DNA from: Thauera sp. 28
GTDB taxonomy: Bacteria; Pseudomonadota; Gammaproteobacteria; Burkholderiales; Rhodocyclaceae
Direction of reading: 5' to 3'
Length of the DNA stretch: 64,000 nt
Assembly: GCF_000310145.2 (NCBI RefSeq)
Contig: NZ_AMXA01000002.1
Location: forward strand, 62,001-126,000
Position 1 is the first letter of the stretch. The number at the start of each line of letters is the position of its first letter. The translations under genes and the position numbers were made by a program. A model generated the notes under the pieces. The model had not been told where the DNA came from. It ran no database searches and saw only the letters and a list, made by a program, of their open reading frames with translations. Of this stretch, positions 1-7,542 are shown piece after piece.

Positions 1-169
1 GCAACTCTCGCCTCGCCGCCTCGCCGATGGACTCACCCGGCTCGACATGCCCTCCCGGCAGACTGAACAAGCCGTCGAAAAAGCCGGTGCCCGCGCGCCG
101 CATGAGCAGGATCCCTCCTGCATCCTCGCAGATCACATGAACACCCACGGGAATGCCAGCATGCCTCAT
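1..169 (-). CDS. Nudix hydrolase, 3' part cut off by the window edge
   Basis: Only the first 56 codons are visible. The start ATG at 169 overlaps the dut stop as TGATG, so the two genes are translationally coupled. The visible N-terminus is a beta strand (GIPVGVHVICED), then RRAGTGFFDGLFSLPGGHVEPGES, which continues into GEAARREL. This is most of a Nudix box (G-x5-E-x7-REU). The family hydrolyses nucleoside diphosphates linked to another moiety. A house-cleaning role alongside dUTPase is plausible from the pairing but is inference; the substrate cannot be told from the sequence. Confidence 0.85.
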   Translation of the reverse strand, partial: MRHAGIPVGVHVICEDAGGILLMRRAGTGFFDGLFSLPGGHVEPGESIGEAARREL

Positions 170-618
170 CAGTGCTTCCCGGTACTGCCGAATCCGTCGG
201 CGCCGCGTTCGCTCTGGGCGAACTGCTCGACCAGGTTGAAGCCAACCTGCAGCACCGGCACCACGACCAGCTGAGCGATGCGCTCCATGGGCTGAATAGT
301 GAAACTCGCCCGCCCCCTGTTCCACACCGACACGAAGATCTGCCCCTGGTAGTCGGAATCGATCAGCCCGACCAGGTTGCCAAGCACGATGCCATGCTTA
401 TGCCCCAGTCCGGAGCGCGGCAGCACCATTGCAGCCAGCCCCGGGTCGGCGAGATGGATCGCCAGGCCGCTCGGCACAAGCGTCGTTTCTCCCGGATGGA
501 GGGTGATCGGTGCCGGCAGGCAGGCACGCAGATCGAGGCCCGCAGCACCCTCGGTCGCATAAGCAGGCGGATGGGTCCTGAGGCGCTCGTCGAGCAGCTT
601 CACGTCGATTCGATGCAT
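169..618 (-). CDS. dut: Deoxyuridine 5'-triphosphate nucleotidohydrolase (dUTPase)
   Basis: Hydrolyses dUTP to dUMP and pyrophosphate. This keeps uracil out of DNA and supplies dUMP for thymidylate synthesis. All five motifs of trimeric dUTPases are present in order: [36 protein letters not shown], and the C-terminal glycine-rich [10 protein letters not shown] arm that closes over the substrate. I chose the ATG at 618 ([10 protein letters not shown], 149 aa) because an AGGGAGA Shine-Dalgarno lies six bases upstream. An in-frame ATG six bases earlier sits directly against that site. It is downstream of coaBC (gap of about 84 bp) and coupled to the Nudix gene after it. Confidence 0.97.
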   Translation of the reverse strand: MHRIDVKLLDERLRTHPPAYATEGAAGLDLRACLPAPITLHPGETTLVPSGLAIHLADPGLAAMVLPRSGLGHKHGIVLGNLVGLIDSDYQGQIFVSVWNRGRASFTIQPMERIAQLVVVPVLQVGFNLVEQFAQSERGADGFGSTGKH

Positions 619-702
619 ATCCATTCTCCCTGCCCACCGCCAGCCCACGGCCGGGTGAGCGTCAATTCACCACAAAATCCGTCCGCCCAGCCCCCGCGCC
701 GG

Positions 703-1905
703 TCACGCCTGCGGTCTGCAGCCATCGAGCAGGCGCGCAAGATGCGAAACAATCCCATGCGCAAGCTCTGCCTTCGGCGCACGTGGCAGCGGATGGCGGC
801 CGGCGTCGTCATACAGGACCACGGTATTCTCATCACCGCCCATGCCGTCACTCACCAGGTTGCCGACCAGCATCGGCAAACCCTTCCTGCGCCGCTTGCC
901 CTCCGCATACGCATCGAGATCCCGGCTTTCGGCCGCGAAGCCTACACAGAAAGGGGCGTCCTGCCTGGCAGCCACCTCGGCAAGAATGTCGGGGTTCGGC
1001 GTCAGCGCAATCTCGAGCGTCTCGCCGCTCTTCTTGATCTTGTGCTCGGCAACCTCCAGCGGGCGGTAATCGGCCACGGCCGCAACGCCAATGAACACGT
1101 CGGCTCCAGGCAGGGCGGCGAACACCTGCTCGCGCATACCCAGGGCACTCCCTGCGGTGACCCGGCGAACCCCCGCGGGCACCGGCAGGCTGACAGGCCC
1201 GCTCACCAGCACAACCTCCGCACCTGCCTGGGCACAGGCGCGCGCAAGCGCGTAGCCCATCTTGCCCGAGCTGATGTTGGTGATACCACGCACCGGATCG
1301 ATCGCCTCGAAAGTCGGGCCTGCAGTCAGCACCACCTTGCGCCCGGCAAGCACACGGGGCACGAAAAAGCCCTCTAGACGCTCCACGATCTCCTCGGGCT
1401 CCAGCATGCGCCCCATGCCGACCTCGCCACAGGCCTGATCGCCGGCGGCAGGGCCGAACACTTCGACGCCATCCTCGCGCACCTGAGCAAGGTTGCGGCG
1501 AGTAGGAGGAGACTCCCACATCTGGCGGTTCATCGCTGGGGCAACGATGAGCGGCACATCGCGTGCAAGGCACAAGGTGCTGAGCAGATCGTCTGCCCTG
1601 CCCTGCGCGAGCCGGGCAATGAAGTCAGCCGTAGCTGGCGCAACCAGGATCGCATCGGCATCACGGCCAAGGTCGATGTGCGCCATGTTGTTGGGCATGC
1701 GCGCATCCCACAAGTCCGTCCACACCGTATTGCCCGACAGCGCCTGAAAGGTGACGGCAGTCACGAAGCGGGCCCCGCCCTCGCTCAGCACCACGTGGAC
1801 GTCCGCCCCGGCCTTGCCGAGCAGGCGCACCAATTCGGCCGCCTTGTACGCCGCCACCCCCCCGGTGACACCGACGACGATCCTTCGACCCTTCAACATG
1901 ATCAT
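703..1905 (-). CDS. coaBC: Bifunctional phosphopantothenoylcysteine decarboxylase / phosphopantothenate-cysteine ligase
   Basis: Carries out two consecutive steps of coenzyme A synthesis: CTP-dependent joining of cysteine to 4'-phosphopantothenate, then FMN-dependent decarboxylation. The N-terminal half is the flavin CoaC domain (VVGVTGGVAAYKAAEL, the NMAHIDL histidine motif, the APAMN loop and the CGEVGMGRM flap cysteine). The C-terminal half is the CoaB ligase (TAGPTFEAIDPVRGITN, then SSGKMGYALA). It has 400 residues, normal for the fusion. The start is ATG at 1905 or a second ATG at 1899; MLKGRRIVVG aligns better with the family. It is the first gene of a minus-strand run into dut and is divergent from radC. 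Confidence 0.96.
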   Translation of the reverse strand: MIMLKGRRIVVGVTGGVAAYKAAELVRLLGKAGADVHVVLSEGGARFVTAVTFQALSGNTVWTDLWDARMPNNMAHIDLGRDADAILVAPATADFIARLAQGRADDLLSTLCLARDVPLIVAPAMNRQMWESPPTRRNLAQVREDGVEVFGPAAGDQACGEVGMGRMLEPEEIVERLEGFFVPRVLAGRKVVLTAGPTFEAIDPVRGITNISSGKMGYALARACAQAGAEVVLVSGPVSLPVPAGVRRVTAGSALGMREQVFAALPGADVFIGVAAVADYRPLEVAEHKIKKSGETLEIALTPNPDILAEVAARQDAPFCVGFAAESRDLDAYAEGKRRRKGLPMLVGNLVSDGMGGDENTVVLYDDAGRHPLPRAPKAELAHGIVSHLARLLDGCRPQA

Positions 1906-1921
1906 GCCATTCGCCTATAAT
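1893..1921 (+). promoter_or_regulatory. Probable sigma70 promoter of radC
   Basis: A perfect -10 TATAAT (1916-1921) lies 17 bp after TCAACA (1893-1898, four of six matches to the -35 consensus). Transcription would start near 1928, about 44 nt before the radC ATG. Read on the other strand, the same AT-rich patch gives TATTAT just before the coaBC start, so the short divergent gap may serve both genes. Confidence 0.55.
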
Positions 1922-1971
1922 AAAACCCGATACACATATACTGCAGCACCCAACCTGAGGAAAGGCCCACG

Positions 1972-2649
1972 ATGGCGATCACCGACTGGCCAGCCGACGA
2001 GCGCCCACGCGAAAAACTCATCGCCCGCGGCGCAGCGGCACTGTCCGACGCCGAGCTGCTCGCCATCTTCCTGCGCGTCGGCATTCCAGGCCAAAGCGCT
2101 GTCGATCTCGCACGCGGACTGCTGAACCACTTCGGCAGCCTCACCCGGCTATGCTCGGCAAGCGCAACGGAATTCTCGGCCCTGCCCGGCATGGGGCTGG
2201 CGAAGTATGCCCAACTGCAGGCAGTGATGGAACTCTCGAGCCGGGCCCTTGCCGAGACCATGAGCGAGCGCGCCCTGTTCGACTCGCCACAGGCCGTACG
2301 CGACTGGCTGCGACTCAGGCTGGGGCATCTGCCGCACGAGACCTTCTGCGTCATGCTGCTCGACGCCCGCCACCGCCTGATCGTCGCGGTCGATCTGTTT
2401 CGCGGCACACTCACCCAGACCTCGGTCTATCCCCGCGAGGTCGTCAAGCTGGCCCTCGCCCATAACGCCGCCGCGGTCGTTCTTGCACACAACCACCCAT
2501 CTGGCGCCGCCGAGCCGAGCACGGCAGACGAATTGCTCACCCGCAGCCTGAAAGACGCCCTCGACCTGGTCGACGTCCGCGTACTCGATCATTTCGTCGT
2601 ACCTGCCCACGGCCAGGCCGTCTCCTTCGCTGAACGCGGCCTGCTGTAG
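1972..2649 (+). CDS. radC: RadC family JAB-domain protein
   Basis: This 225-residue protein has an N-terminal helix-hairpin-helix-like part ([20 protein letters not shown], then [14 protein letters not shown]) and a C-terminal JAB1/MPN-type metalloprotease-like domain with the HNHPSG signature ([21 protein letters not shown]). The family was first linked to DNA repair in E. coli, but that role has been questioned and its biochemical function is unsettled. The start has a GAGGAAAG Shine-Dalgarno. It is divergent from coaBC. The dut-coaBC-radC neighbourhood is common in proteobacteria. Confidence 0.95.
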   Translation: MAITDWPADERPREKLIARGAAALSDAELLAIFLRVGIPGQSAVDLARGLLNHFGSLTRLCSASATEFSALPGMGLAKYAQLQAVMELSSRALAETMSERALFDSPQAVRDWLRLRLGHLPHETFCVMLLDARHRLIVAVDLFRGTLTQTSVYPREVVKLALAHNAAAVVLAHNHPSGAAEPSTADELLTRSLKDALDLVDVRVLDHFVVPAHGQAVSFAERGLL

Positions 2650-2777
2650 GTATTCGCCCCCGCGCAACGGTAAGCACGCATCGAACCGGCGTTTTTTGTC
2701 TCACAGGGCTTGCCATTGGATGGCTGCGTGCATTATCCTCGCACGTTTTCCGCAATCAGAATTCCCTGGAGCATCGT

Positions 2778-3014
2778 ATGGCTCGCGTCTGCCAAGTGAC
2801 CGGTAAAGCACCGATGGTGGGAAATAACGTTTCCCACGCAAACAACAAGACCAAGCGTCGTTTTCTGCCCAACCTGCAGAGCCGCCGCTTCTGGAGCGAA
2901 GGCGAGAACCGCTGGATCCGCCTGCGCGTTTCCAACGCCGGTCTGCGCACGATCGACAAGAAAGGCATCGACGTCGTCGTTGCCGAGCTTCGCGCCCGCG
3001 GCGAGAAGCTGTAA
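2778..3014 (+). CDS. rpmB: 50S ribosomal protein L28
   Basis: A 78-residue basic protein starting [29 protein letters not shown], the highly conserved L28 N-terminus, and ending [12 protein letters not shown]. It is a structural component of the large ribosomal subunit. It lies 25 bp upstream of rpmG, the usual rpmB-rpmG operon. A possible promoter lies at about 2710-2735 (TTGCCA followed by an AT-rich TGCATTATCC), but its spacing is not ideal. Confidence 0.98.
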   Translation: MARVCQVTGKAPMVGNNVSHANNKTKRRFLPNLQSRRFWSEGENRWIRLRVSNAGLRTIDKKGIDVVVAELRARGEKL

Positions 3015-3039
3015 GCAACCGAACTGAACGGAGAACGCC

Positions 3040-3207
3040 ATGGCCAAGGGCATCCGCGAGAAGATCAAGCTGGAATCGACCGCCGGTACGGGTCACTTCT
3101 ACACGACTTCCAAGAACAAGCGCACCACCCCGAACAAGCTCGAGTTCAACAAGTACGACCCGGTCGCGCGCAAGCACGTCCCGTACAAGGAAGTGAAGCT
3201 GAAGTAA
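3040..3207 (+). CDS. rpmG: 50S ribosomal protein L33
   Basis: Fifty-five codons, starting [23 protein letters not shown] and ending [10 protein letters not shown]; the match to L33 is clear over the whole length. An ACGGAGAAC Shine-Dalgarno precedes the ATG. It is the second gene of rpmB-rpmG. This copy lacks the paired CxxC zinc motifs of zinc-binding L33 forms, so it is the zinc-independent type. The strong hairpin at 3303-3346 ends the operon. Confidence 0.98.
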   Translation: MAKGIREKIKLESTAGTGHFYTTSKNKRTTPNKLEFNKYDPVARKHVPYKEVKLK

Positions 3208-3302
3208 GACCAAGCCTCGCGGGCAAGCCAGCGAGGCGCGATCCGCCGCCGGACATACCGTCCGCGGCAGGGTCGAAAAGTCACGGCAGATCGACTCCAG
3301 CT

Positions 3303-3346
3303 GTAACGAAAACGGCCATTGCTGATGCAATGGCCGTTTTCGTTAC
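3303..3346. terminator. Bidirectional intrinsic terminator between rpmG and the cold-shock gene
   Basis: Two perfectly complementary 20-bp arms (GTAACGAAAACGGCCATTGC and its reverse complement) enclose a TGAT loop. The GC-rich core carries an A-tract on one side and a T-tract on the other, so the hairpin can end transcription in both directions. It serves the convergent rpmB-rpmG operon and cold-shock gene. Confidence 0.9.
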
Positions 3347-3421
3347 TACACTTTCGCTGTCACTCCCCACCTCGATCGAGGATCTCTCCTCGCCATTGGC
3401 GGACCTCCGCTCATGAGGAAC

Positions 3422-3625
3422 TCAAGCGCGCTGGATGTTGGACGCCTGCTTGCCCTTCGGACCCTGCGTGACCTCGAAGGAGACCTTCTCGCCTTCCTTC
3501 AGGCTCTTGAAGCCACTCATGTTGATGGCGGAAAAATGTGCGAACAGGTCCTCGCTCCCGTCATCGGGTGTAATGAACCCAAAGCCCTTGGAATCGTTGA
3601 ACCACTTCACGGTACCAGTTGCCAT
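3422..3625 (-). CDS. Cold-shock domain protein (CspA family)
   Basis: Sixty-seven residues forming a single cold-shock domain that binds single-stranded RNA and DNA. Both RNA-binding motifs are present: KGFGFI (RNP1) and DLFAHF (RNP2), after the typical [21 protein letters not shown] start. The open frame extends upstream, but the family start is ATG at 3625, preceded by TTGAGGGATT as Shine-Dalgarno. A promoter at 3761-3789 would give a leader of about 130 nt. Long structured leaders are typical of cold-inducible csp genes. Which paralogue this is (constitutive or cold-induced) cannot be decided. Confidence 0.96.
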   Translation of the reverse strand: MATGTVKWFNDSKGFGFITPDDGSEDLFAHFSAINMSGFKSLKEGEKVSFEVTQGPKGKQASNIQRA

Positions 3626-3760
3626 ATTGCTTGAATCCCTCAAAGTTGCTTGATTAGACCGCGACGCCGAAGCACCCTCGGTCTGTTGCGACGCCGACAA
3701 AGACCTGCACAAGCCCCTGATGCCGCTCGGGAACAAGCTTCAGCCCAGTGCGCAAGCAAA

Positions 3761-3789
3761 CTTTTACGCATTCGAACTGGGAGCGTCAA
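3761..3789 (-). promoter_or_regulatory. Probable promoter of the cold-shock gene with a long leader
   Basis: On the minus strand TTGACG (3789-3784, five of six) is followed after 17 bp by TAAAAG (3766-3761). The predicted start near 3754 leaves a leader of about 130 nt. The leader contains an AGACCG/CGGTCT inverted pair and two copies of GCGACGCCGA (read on the plus strand at about 3660 and 3689). The rest of the 390-bp gap to clpS shows no convincing gene: the open frame running into clpS from 3720 has no start signal and no recognisable protein character. Confidence 0.5.
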
Positions 3790-3981
3790 CGGCCTTGCAG
3801 GCCCATTCGATTGCGCAACGCAGCAACCTCACCCCCATTCAAAACCGGACAACAGCAGAGATTCAAGGCGCTGCATGCACTTGCACCGGTGTCGCGGCGC
3901 ACTATCGAGTACTCGCGCGTGACTCCGAAACCACACACTTGGTTCCCCGGGAAGCGCAGGATTCCGCCCTGGATACGGCTG

Positions 3982-4009
3982 TTGCACTCTGCCCCGACTT
4001 CATTAGAAT
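3982..4009 (+). promoter_or_regulatory. Possible promoter very close to the clpS start
   Basis: TTGCAC (3982-3987) and TAGAAT (4004-4009, five of six) are 16 bp apart. Transcription from it would begin at about 4016, almost exactly at the ATG at 4017, giving a leaderless or near-leaderless clpS message. The -35 match is weak, so this is tentative. Confidence 0.4.
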
Positions 4010-4016
4010 GAGTTTC

Positions 4017-4325
4017 ATGGGTACCCAGAAACGTGACGATTTAGTCCTGGAGGCGCAGCGGACGCGCACCCGTCCGCCGCCGTTATACAAGGTGCTTCTG
4101 CTCAACGACGACTACACACCAATGGATTTCGTAGTGCTCGTACTGCAGAAATATTTCGGCATGGATCGCGAACGTGCCACGCGAGTCATGCTCCAAGTCC
4201 ACAGAGAGGGCATGGGGGTATGTGGCGTCTTCCCAAGAGACGTCGCGACGACCAAGGTTGAGCAGGTCGCCTCGTTTGCTCGTCAGCATCAACATCCGCT
4301 GGCATGCGTGATGGAGGAAAACTGA
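4017..4325 (+). CDS. clpS: ATP-dependent Clp protease adaptor ClpS
   Basis: ClpS binds N-degron substrates and hands them to ClpAP, steering the protease to N-end-rule substrates. The core [23 protein letters not shown] is the family signature, followed by the [13 protein letters not shown] helix and the [22 protein letters not shown]-terminus. The start is uncertain: ATG at 4017 (MGTQKRDD, 102 aa) matches homologues in length, and ATG at 4008 adds three residues. The stop TGA (4323-4325) is followed at once by the clpA ATG, so the two are co-translated. Confidence 0.96.
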   Translation: MGTQKRDDLVLEAQRTRTRPPPLYKVLLLNDDYTPMDFVVLVLQKYFGMDRERATRVMLQVHREGMGVCGVFPRDVATTKVEQVASFARQHQHPLACVMEEN

Positions 4326-6599
4326 ATGATCGCGCAAGAGCTTGAAGTGAGCCTGCACATGGCCTTCGTCGAGGCCAGACAGAAGCGGCACGAGTTCATC
4401 ACGGTCGAGCACCTGTTGCTCGCACTGCTGGACAATCCCTCGGCCGCGCAGGTGTTGCGTGCATGCGCCGCCAACCTGGACGAACTGCGGCGCGAACTGA
4501 CCGAGTTCATCAACGAGCACACACCACGTATCGAGGGCAGCGACGAGATCGACACCCAGCCCACCCTGGGCTTCCAGCGTGTGATCCAGCGCGCCATCCT
4601 GCACGTCCAGTCCTCCGGCAAGAAGGAAGTGACAGGCGCCAACGTACTGGTGGCAATCTTCGGGGAAAAGGACTCCCACGCCGTCTATTTCCTGCAGAAG
4701 CAGAACGTTTCGCGCCTGGATGTCGTCAACTTCATCTCGCATGGCATCGCCAAGGCGCCCCCCCAGGGTGCAGCACCTCAGAGCCGCAGCGAGGGCGAGT
4801 CGCCCGAGCAGGACCAGGAGGACAAGCAATCAGGCGGCGCCCTCGACAGCTACACTCAGAACCTCAACCAGCAGGCCCTGGTCGGCAAGATTGACCCGCT
4901 GATCGGCCGCGAGAAGGAAGTGGAGCGTGTCATCCAGACGCTGTGCCGCCGACGCAAGAACAACCCGCTGCTGGTCGGCGAGGCTGGCGTGGGCAAGACC
5001 GCGATCGCCGAGGGGCTCGCGCGTCGCATTGTGGAGGGGCGCGTGCCGGAGATCCTCGAGAACGCCCAGGTGTTCGCACTCGACATGGGTGCCTTGCTCG
5101 CAGGCACCAAGTATCGCGGCGACTTCGAGCAGCGCCTGAAGGCGGTGCTCAAGCAACTCGTCGAGAACCCGAATGCAATCCTGTTCATCGACGAGATCCA
5201 TACCCTGATCGGCGCCGGCGCAGCTTCGGGCGGCACGCTGGACGCGTCCAACCTGCTCAAGCCCGCACTGTCATCGGGGCAGCTGAAGTGCATAGGAGCG
5301 ACGACCTACAACGAGTTCCGCCAGATCTTCGAGAAGGATCACGCGCTGTCGCGGCGCTTCCAGAAGATCGACGTGGTCGAGCCCTCGGTCGCGGAGACGG
5401 TCGAGATCCTGAAGGGACTCAAGAGCCGCTTCGAGGAGCATCACGGCATCAAGTACTCGAGCTCGGCGCTGTCGAGCGCAGCAGAGTTGTCTGCACGCTA
5501 CATCAACGACCGCCACCTGCCCGACAAGGCGATCGACGTCATCGACGAAGCAGGTGCTGCGCAACGCATCCTGCCCAAGTCGCGGCAGAAGAAGACCATC
5601 GGCAAGAACGAGATCGAGGAGATCGTCGCCAAGATCGCCCGCATTCCGCCCCGAACCGTGTCCAATGACGACAAGACCGCACTCAAGACACTCGAGCGCG
5701 ACCTCAAGAACGTCGTCTTCGGTCAGAACGCCGCGATCGAGGCGCTCGCCAAGGCGATCAAGATGTCGCGTTCCGGCCTGGGCAACCCTCAGAAGCCCAT
5801 CGGCTCCTTCCTGTTTTCCGGCCCCACCGGCGTCGGCAAGACCGAGGTTGCCCGTCAGCTCGCCTATACCCTGGGCATCGAGCTGGTGCGCTTCGACATG
5901 TCGGAATACATGGAGCGCCACGCAGTCAGCCGCCTGATCGGCGCCCCCCCGGGCTACGTCGGCTTCGACCAAGGCGGCCTGCTCACCGAGCAGATCACCA
6001 AGAAGCCGCACTGCGTGCTGCTGCTCGACGAGATCGAGAAAGCCCACCCGGACATCTACAACATCCTGCTGCAGGTCATGGACCATGGCACGCTAACCGA
6101 CAACAACGGCCGCCAGGCGGATTTCCGCAACGTGATCGTCATCATGACCACCAACGCGGGTGCCGAAGCCATGCAGAAATCGGTGATCGGCTTCTCCGCC
6201 AAACGTGAGGCGGGTGACGAGATGAACGAGATCAAGCGCATGTTCACGCCGGAGTTCCGTAACCGGCTCGACGCCATGATCTCGTTCAAGGCGCTCGACA
6301 ACGGCATCATCCTGCGCGTGGTCGACAAGTTCCTGATGCAGCTCGAGGCGCAGTTGCACGAGAAGAAGGTCGAGGCCCACTTCAGCAACGAGCTCAAGGC
6401 CTGGCTCGCCGAGAAGGGTTTTGATCCGCTCATGGGTGCGCGTCCGATGGCACGCCTCATCCAGGACACGATCCGCTCCGCCCTGGCCGACGAGTTGCTG
6501 TTCGGACGCCTGGTCAATGGCGGCAAGGTCACCATCGATCTCGATGACGACGACAAGGTGAAGCTCGTGTTCGAAGAGACCGAGACGGCAACGGCCTGA
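4326..6599 (+). CDS. clpA: ATP-dependent Clp protease ATP-binding subunit ClpA
   Basis: Hsp100 unfoldase that feeds proteins into the ClpP chamber. It has 757 residues, as E. coli ClpA does. The order is an N-terminal double repeat that binds ClpS (residues 1-140), an acidic and Gln-rich linker (about 145-180), AAA+ domain 1 with Walker A GEAGVGKT and Walker B LFIDEIHTL, and AAA+ domain 2 with GPTGVGKT and LLLDEIEKAH, then the C-terminal small domain. An IGF-type ClpP loop (KSVIGFSAK) is present. It follows clpS with no gap and ends before a strong terminator. Confidence 0.98.
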   Translation: MIAQELEVSLHMAFVEARQKRHEFITVEHLLLALLDNPSAAQVLRACAANLDELRRELTEFINEHTPRIEGSDEIDTQPTLGFQRVIQRAILHVQSSGKKEVTGANVLVAIFGEKDSHAVYFLQKQNVSRLDVVNFISHGIAKAPPQGAAPQSRSEGESPEQDQEDKQSGGALDSYTQNLNQQALVGKIDPLIGREKEVERVIQTLCRRRKNNPLLVGEAGVGKTAIAEGLARRIVEGRVPEILENAQVFALDMGALLAGTKYRGDFEQRLKAVLKQLVENPNAILFIDEIHTLIGAGAASGGTLDASNLLKPALSSGQLKCIGATTYNEFRQIFEKDHALSRRFQKIDVVEPSVAETVEILKGLKSRFEEHHGIKYSSSALSSAAELSARYINDRHLPDKAIDVIDEAGAAQRILPKSRQKKTIGKNEIEEIVAKIARIPPRTVSNDDKTALKTLERDLKNVVFGQNAAIEALAKAIKMSRSGLGNPQKPIGSFLFSGPTGVGKTEVARQLAYTLGIELVRFDMSEYMERHAVSRLIGAPPGYVGFDQGGLLTEQITKKPHCVLLLDEIEKAHPDIYNILLQVMDHGTLTDNNGRQADFRNVIVIMTTNAGAEAMQKSVIGFSAKREAGDEMNEIKRMFTPEFRNRLDAMISFKALDNGIILRVVDKFLMQLEAQLHEKKVEAHFSNELKAWLAEKGFDPLMGARPMARLIQDTIRSALADELLFGRLVNGGKVTIDLDDDDKVKLVFEETETATA

Positions 6600-6629
6600 T
6601 CGACACCGCCGCCCCCTCGGCAAGGACTG

Positions 6630-6666
6630 CGAGGCCGCTCCGGTAACGGGGTGGCCTCGTTTTTTT
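6630..6666 (+). terminator. Intrinsic terminator of clpS-clpA
   Basis: CGAGGCC (6630-6636) pairs with GGCCTCG (6653-6659) around a 16-nt loop, followed by seven T residues. Confidence 0.85.
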
Positions 6667-6734
6667 GTATATGATGCCGCCCGGAATGCAGCCTGCGCTG
6701 CCTCGCCCACCTGACACTTCTTCCGGGAGCTAGC

Positions 6735-7214
6735 ATGAACATCCAGACAGCCGATCTCTGCGACACCCACGGCGACGCGCTTTCAGTGGTCGCACCGATG
6801 TTCTCGTCCTACGGCGGACGAAAGTCGTTCGGCGGCCAGATCGCCACCCTCAAGCTGTTCGAGGACAATTCCTTCGTACGCAAGGCAGTGGACAGCCCCG
6901 GCGCCGGCCGCGTCCTCGTTGTAGACGGTGGCGCGTCGATGCGCTGCGCCTTGGTGGGCGACCAGCTCGCCGAGCTTGCCGTGAAGAACGGCTGGGCAGG
7001 CATCATCGTGTACGGCTGCATCCGTGACTCGGCCGCGATCGGCCAGATGGATCTCGGCGTATTCGCGCTCGGCACCCACCCGCGCAAGACGGTAAAACGT
7101 GACGTCGGCGAGGTCGACGTCCCCGTCACCTTCGGCGGCGTCACCTTCGTACCCGGCCACCATGTCTATGCGGATGAGGACGGGGTCGTCCTGTCGCCAG
7201 ACGCCCTGCTTTGA
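6735..7214 (+). CDS. rraA: RraA family protein (RNase E inhibitor-like / 4-hydroxy-4-methyl-2-oxoglutarate aldolase fold)
   Basis: A 159-residue protein with the compact RraA fold. The active-site region common to RraA and class II pyruvate aldolases is intact: GDQLAELA at about 75-82 and YGCIRDSA with Arg97-Asp98. E. coli RraA binds RNase E and lowers its activity, while related proteins cleave 4-hydroxy-4-methyl-2-oxoglutarate. Length and lack of extra domains favour the RraA subgroup, but sequence alone does not separate the two roles. The start has a GGGAGCTAGC spacer before the ATG. It is a single gene between two hairpins. Confidence 0.9.
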   Translation: MNIQTADLCDTHGDALSVVAPMFSSYGGRKSFGGQIATLKLFEDNSFVRKAVDSPGAGRVLVVDGGASMRCALVGDQLAELAVKNGWAGIIVYGCIRDSAAIGQMDLGVFALGTHPRKTVKRDVGEVDVPVTFGGVTFVPGHHVYADEDGVVLSPDALL

Positions 7215-7221
7215 GCGCTGA

Positions 7222-7251
7222 GTGAGCCGCCTCCTGACTGAGGCGGCTCAC
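7222..7251 (+). terminator. Hairpin after rraA
   Basis: A perfect 11-bp stem, GTGAGCCGCCT (7222-7232) with AGGCGGCTCAC (7241-7251), and an 8-nt loop. No T-run follows, so it may be a weak terminator or an mRNA-stabilising hairpin. Confidence 0.6.
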
Positions 7252-7378
7252 AGGCACCGTGAATCGGCTTGCAGCGCAACACAGGATGGACGCAAACCCA
7301 TTTCACTGTACCGATCTTCTTTTCACATCACGAAACATACATCACAACGCACTGTATTTAAAGTATAAATTTTTTTCT

Positions 7379-7398
7379 TATGTCTTATATAAGACATA
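7379..7398. promoter_or_regulatory. Perfect 20-bp palindrome upstream of aceA (candidate operator)
   Basis: TATGTCTTATATAAGACATA is its own reverse complement over all 20 bases. It ends one base before the aceA -35 element. It lies in an AT-rich pocket (about 7340-7400) that stands out from the GC-rich surroundings. The geometry fits a dimeric regulator binding just upstream of or across the -35. The regulator is not in this window. The remaining sequence from 7215 to 7542 holds only the rraA hairpin, this site, the promoter and an aceA leader of about 110 nt. Confidence 0.7.
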
Positions 7399-7427
7399 TT
7401 GCTGCTGCGCAGAATGCCGCCTATACT
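7399..7427 (+). promoter_or_regulatory. Probable aceA promoter
   Basis: TTGCTG (7399-7404) and TATACT (7422-7427, five of six) are separated by exactly 17 bp. The predicted start near 7434 gives a leader of about 108 nt before the ATG. Confidence 0.6.
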
Positions 7428-7542
7428 TCCACTCCATCTGCACGGCCCTTTCTCCCTCGAAGACGCCCGCAGTCCGGATAGGAGCCCGGTGCCTGAGCCG
7501 GCCCCCGATGGTTGAACCCTTCTGCTCTCTAAAGGAAGCATC

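Noticed and set aside
2650-2777. Terminator after radC based on the TTTTTT at about 2692-2697
   Set aside because: No GC-rich hairpin of useful length precedes the T-run.
3720-4016. N-terminal extension of clpS by about 99 codons
   Set aside because: The frame is open, but the encoded sequence has no domain character and homologous ClpS proteins are about 100 residues long.
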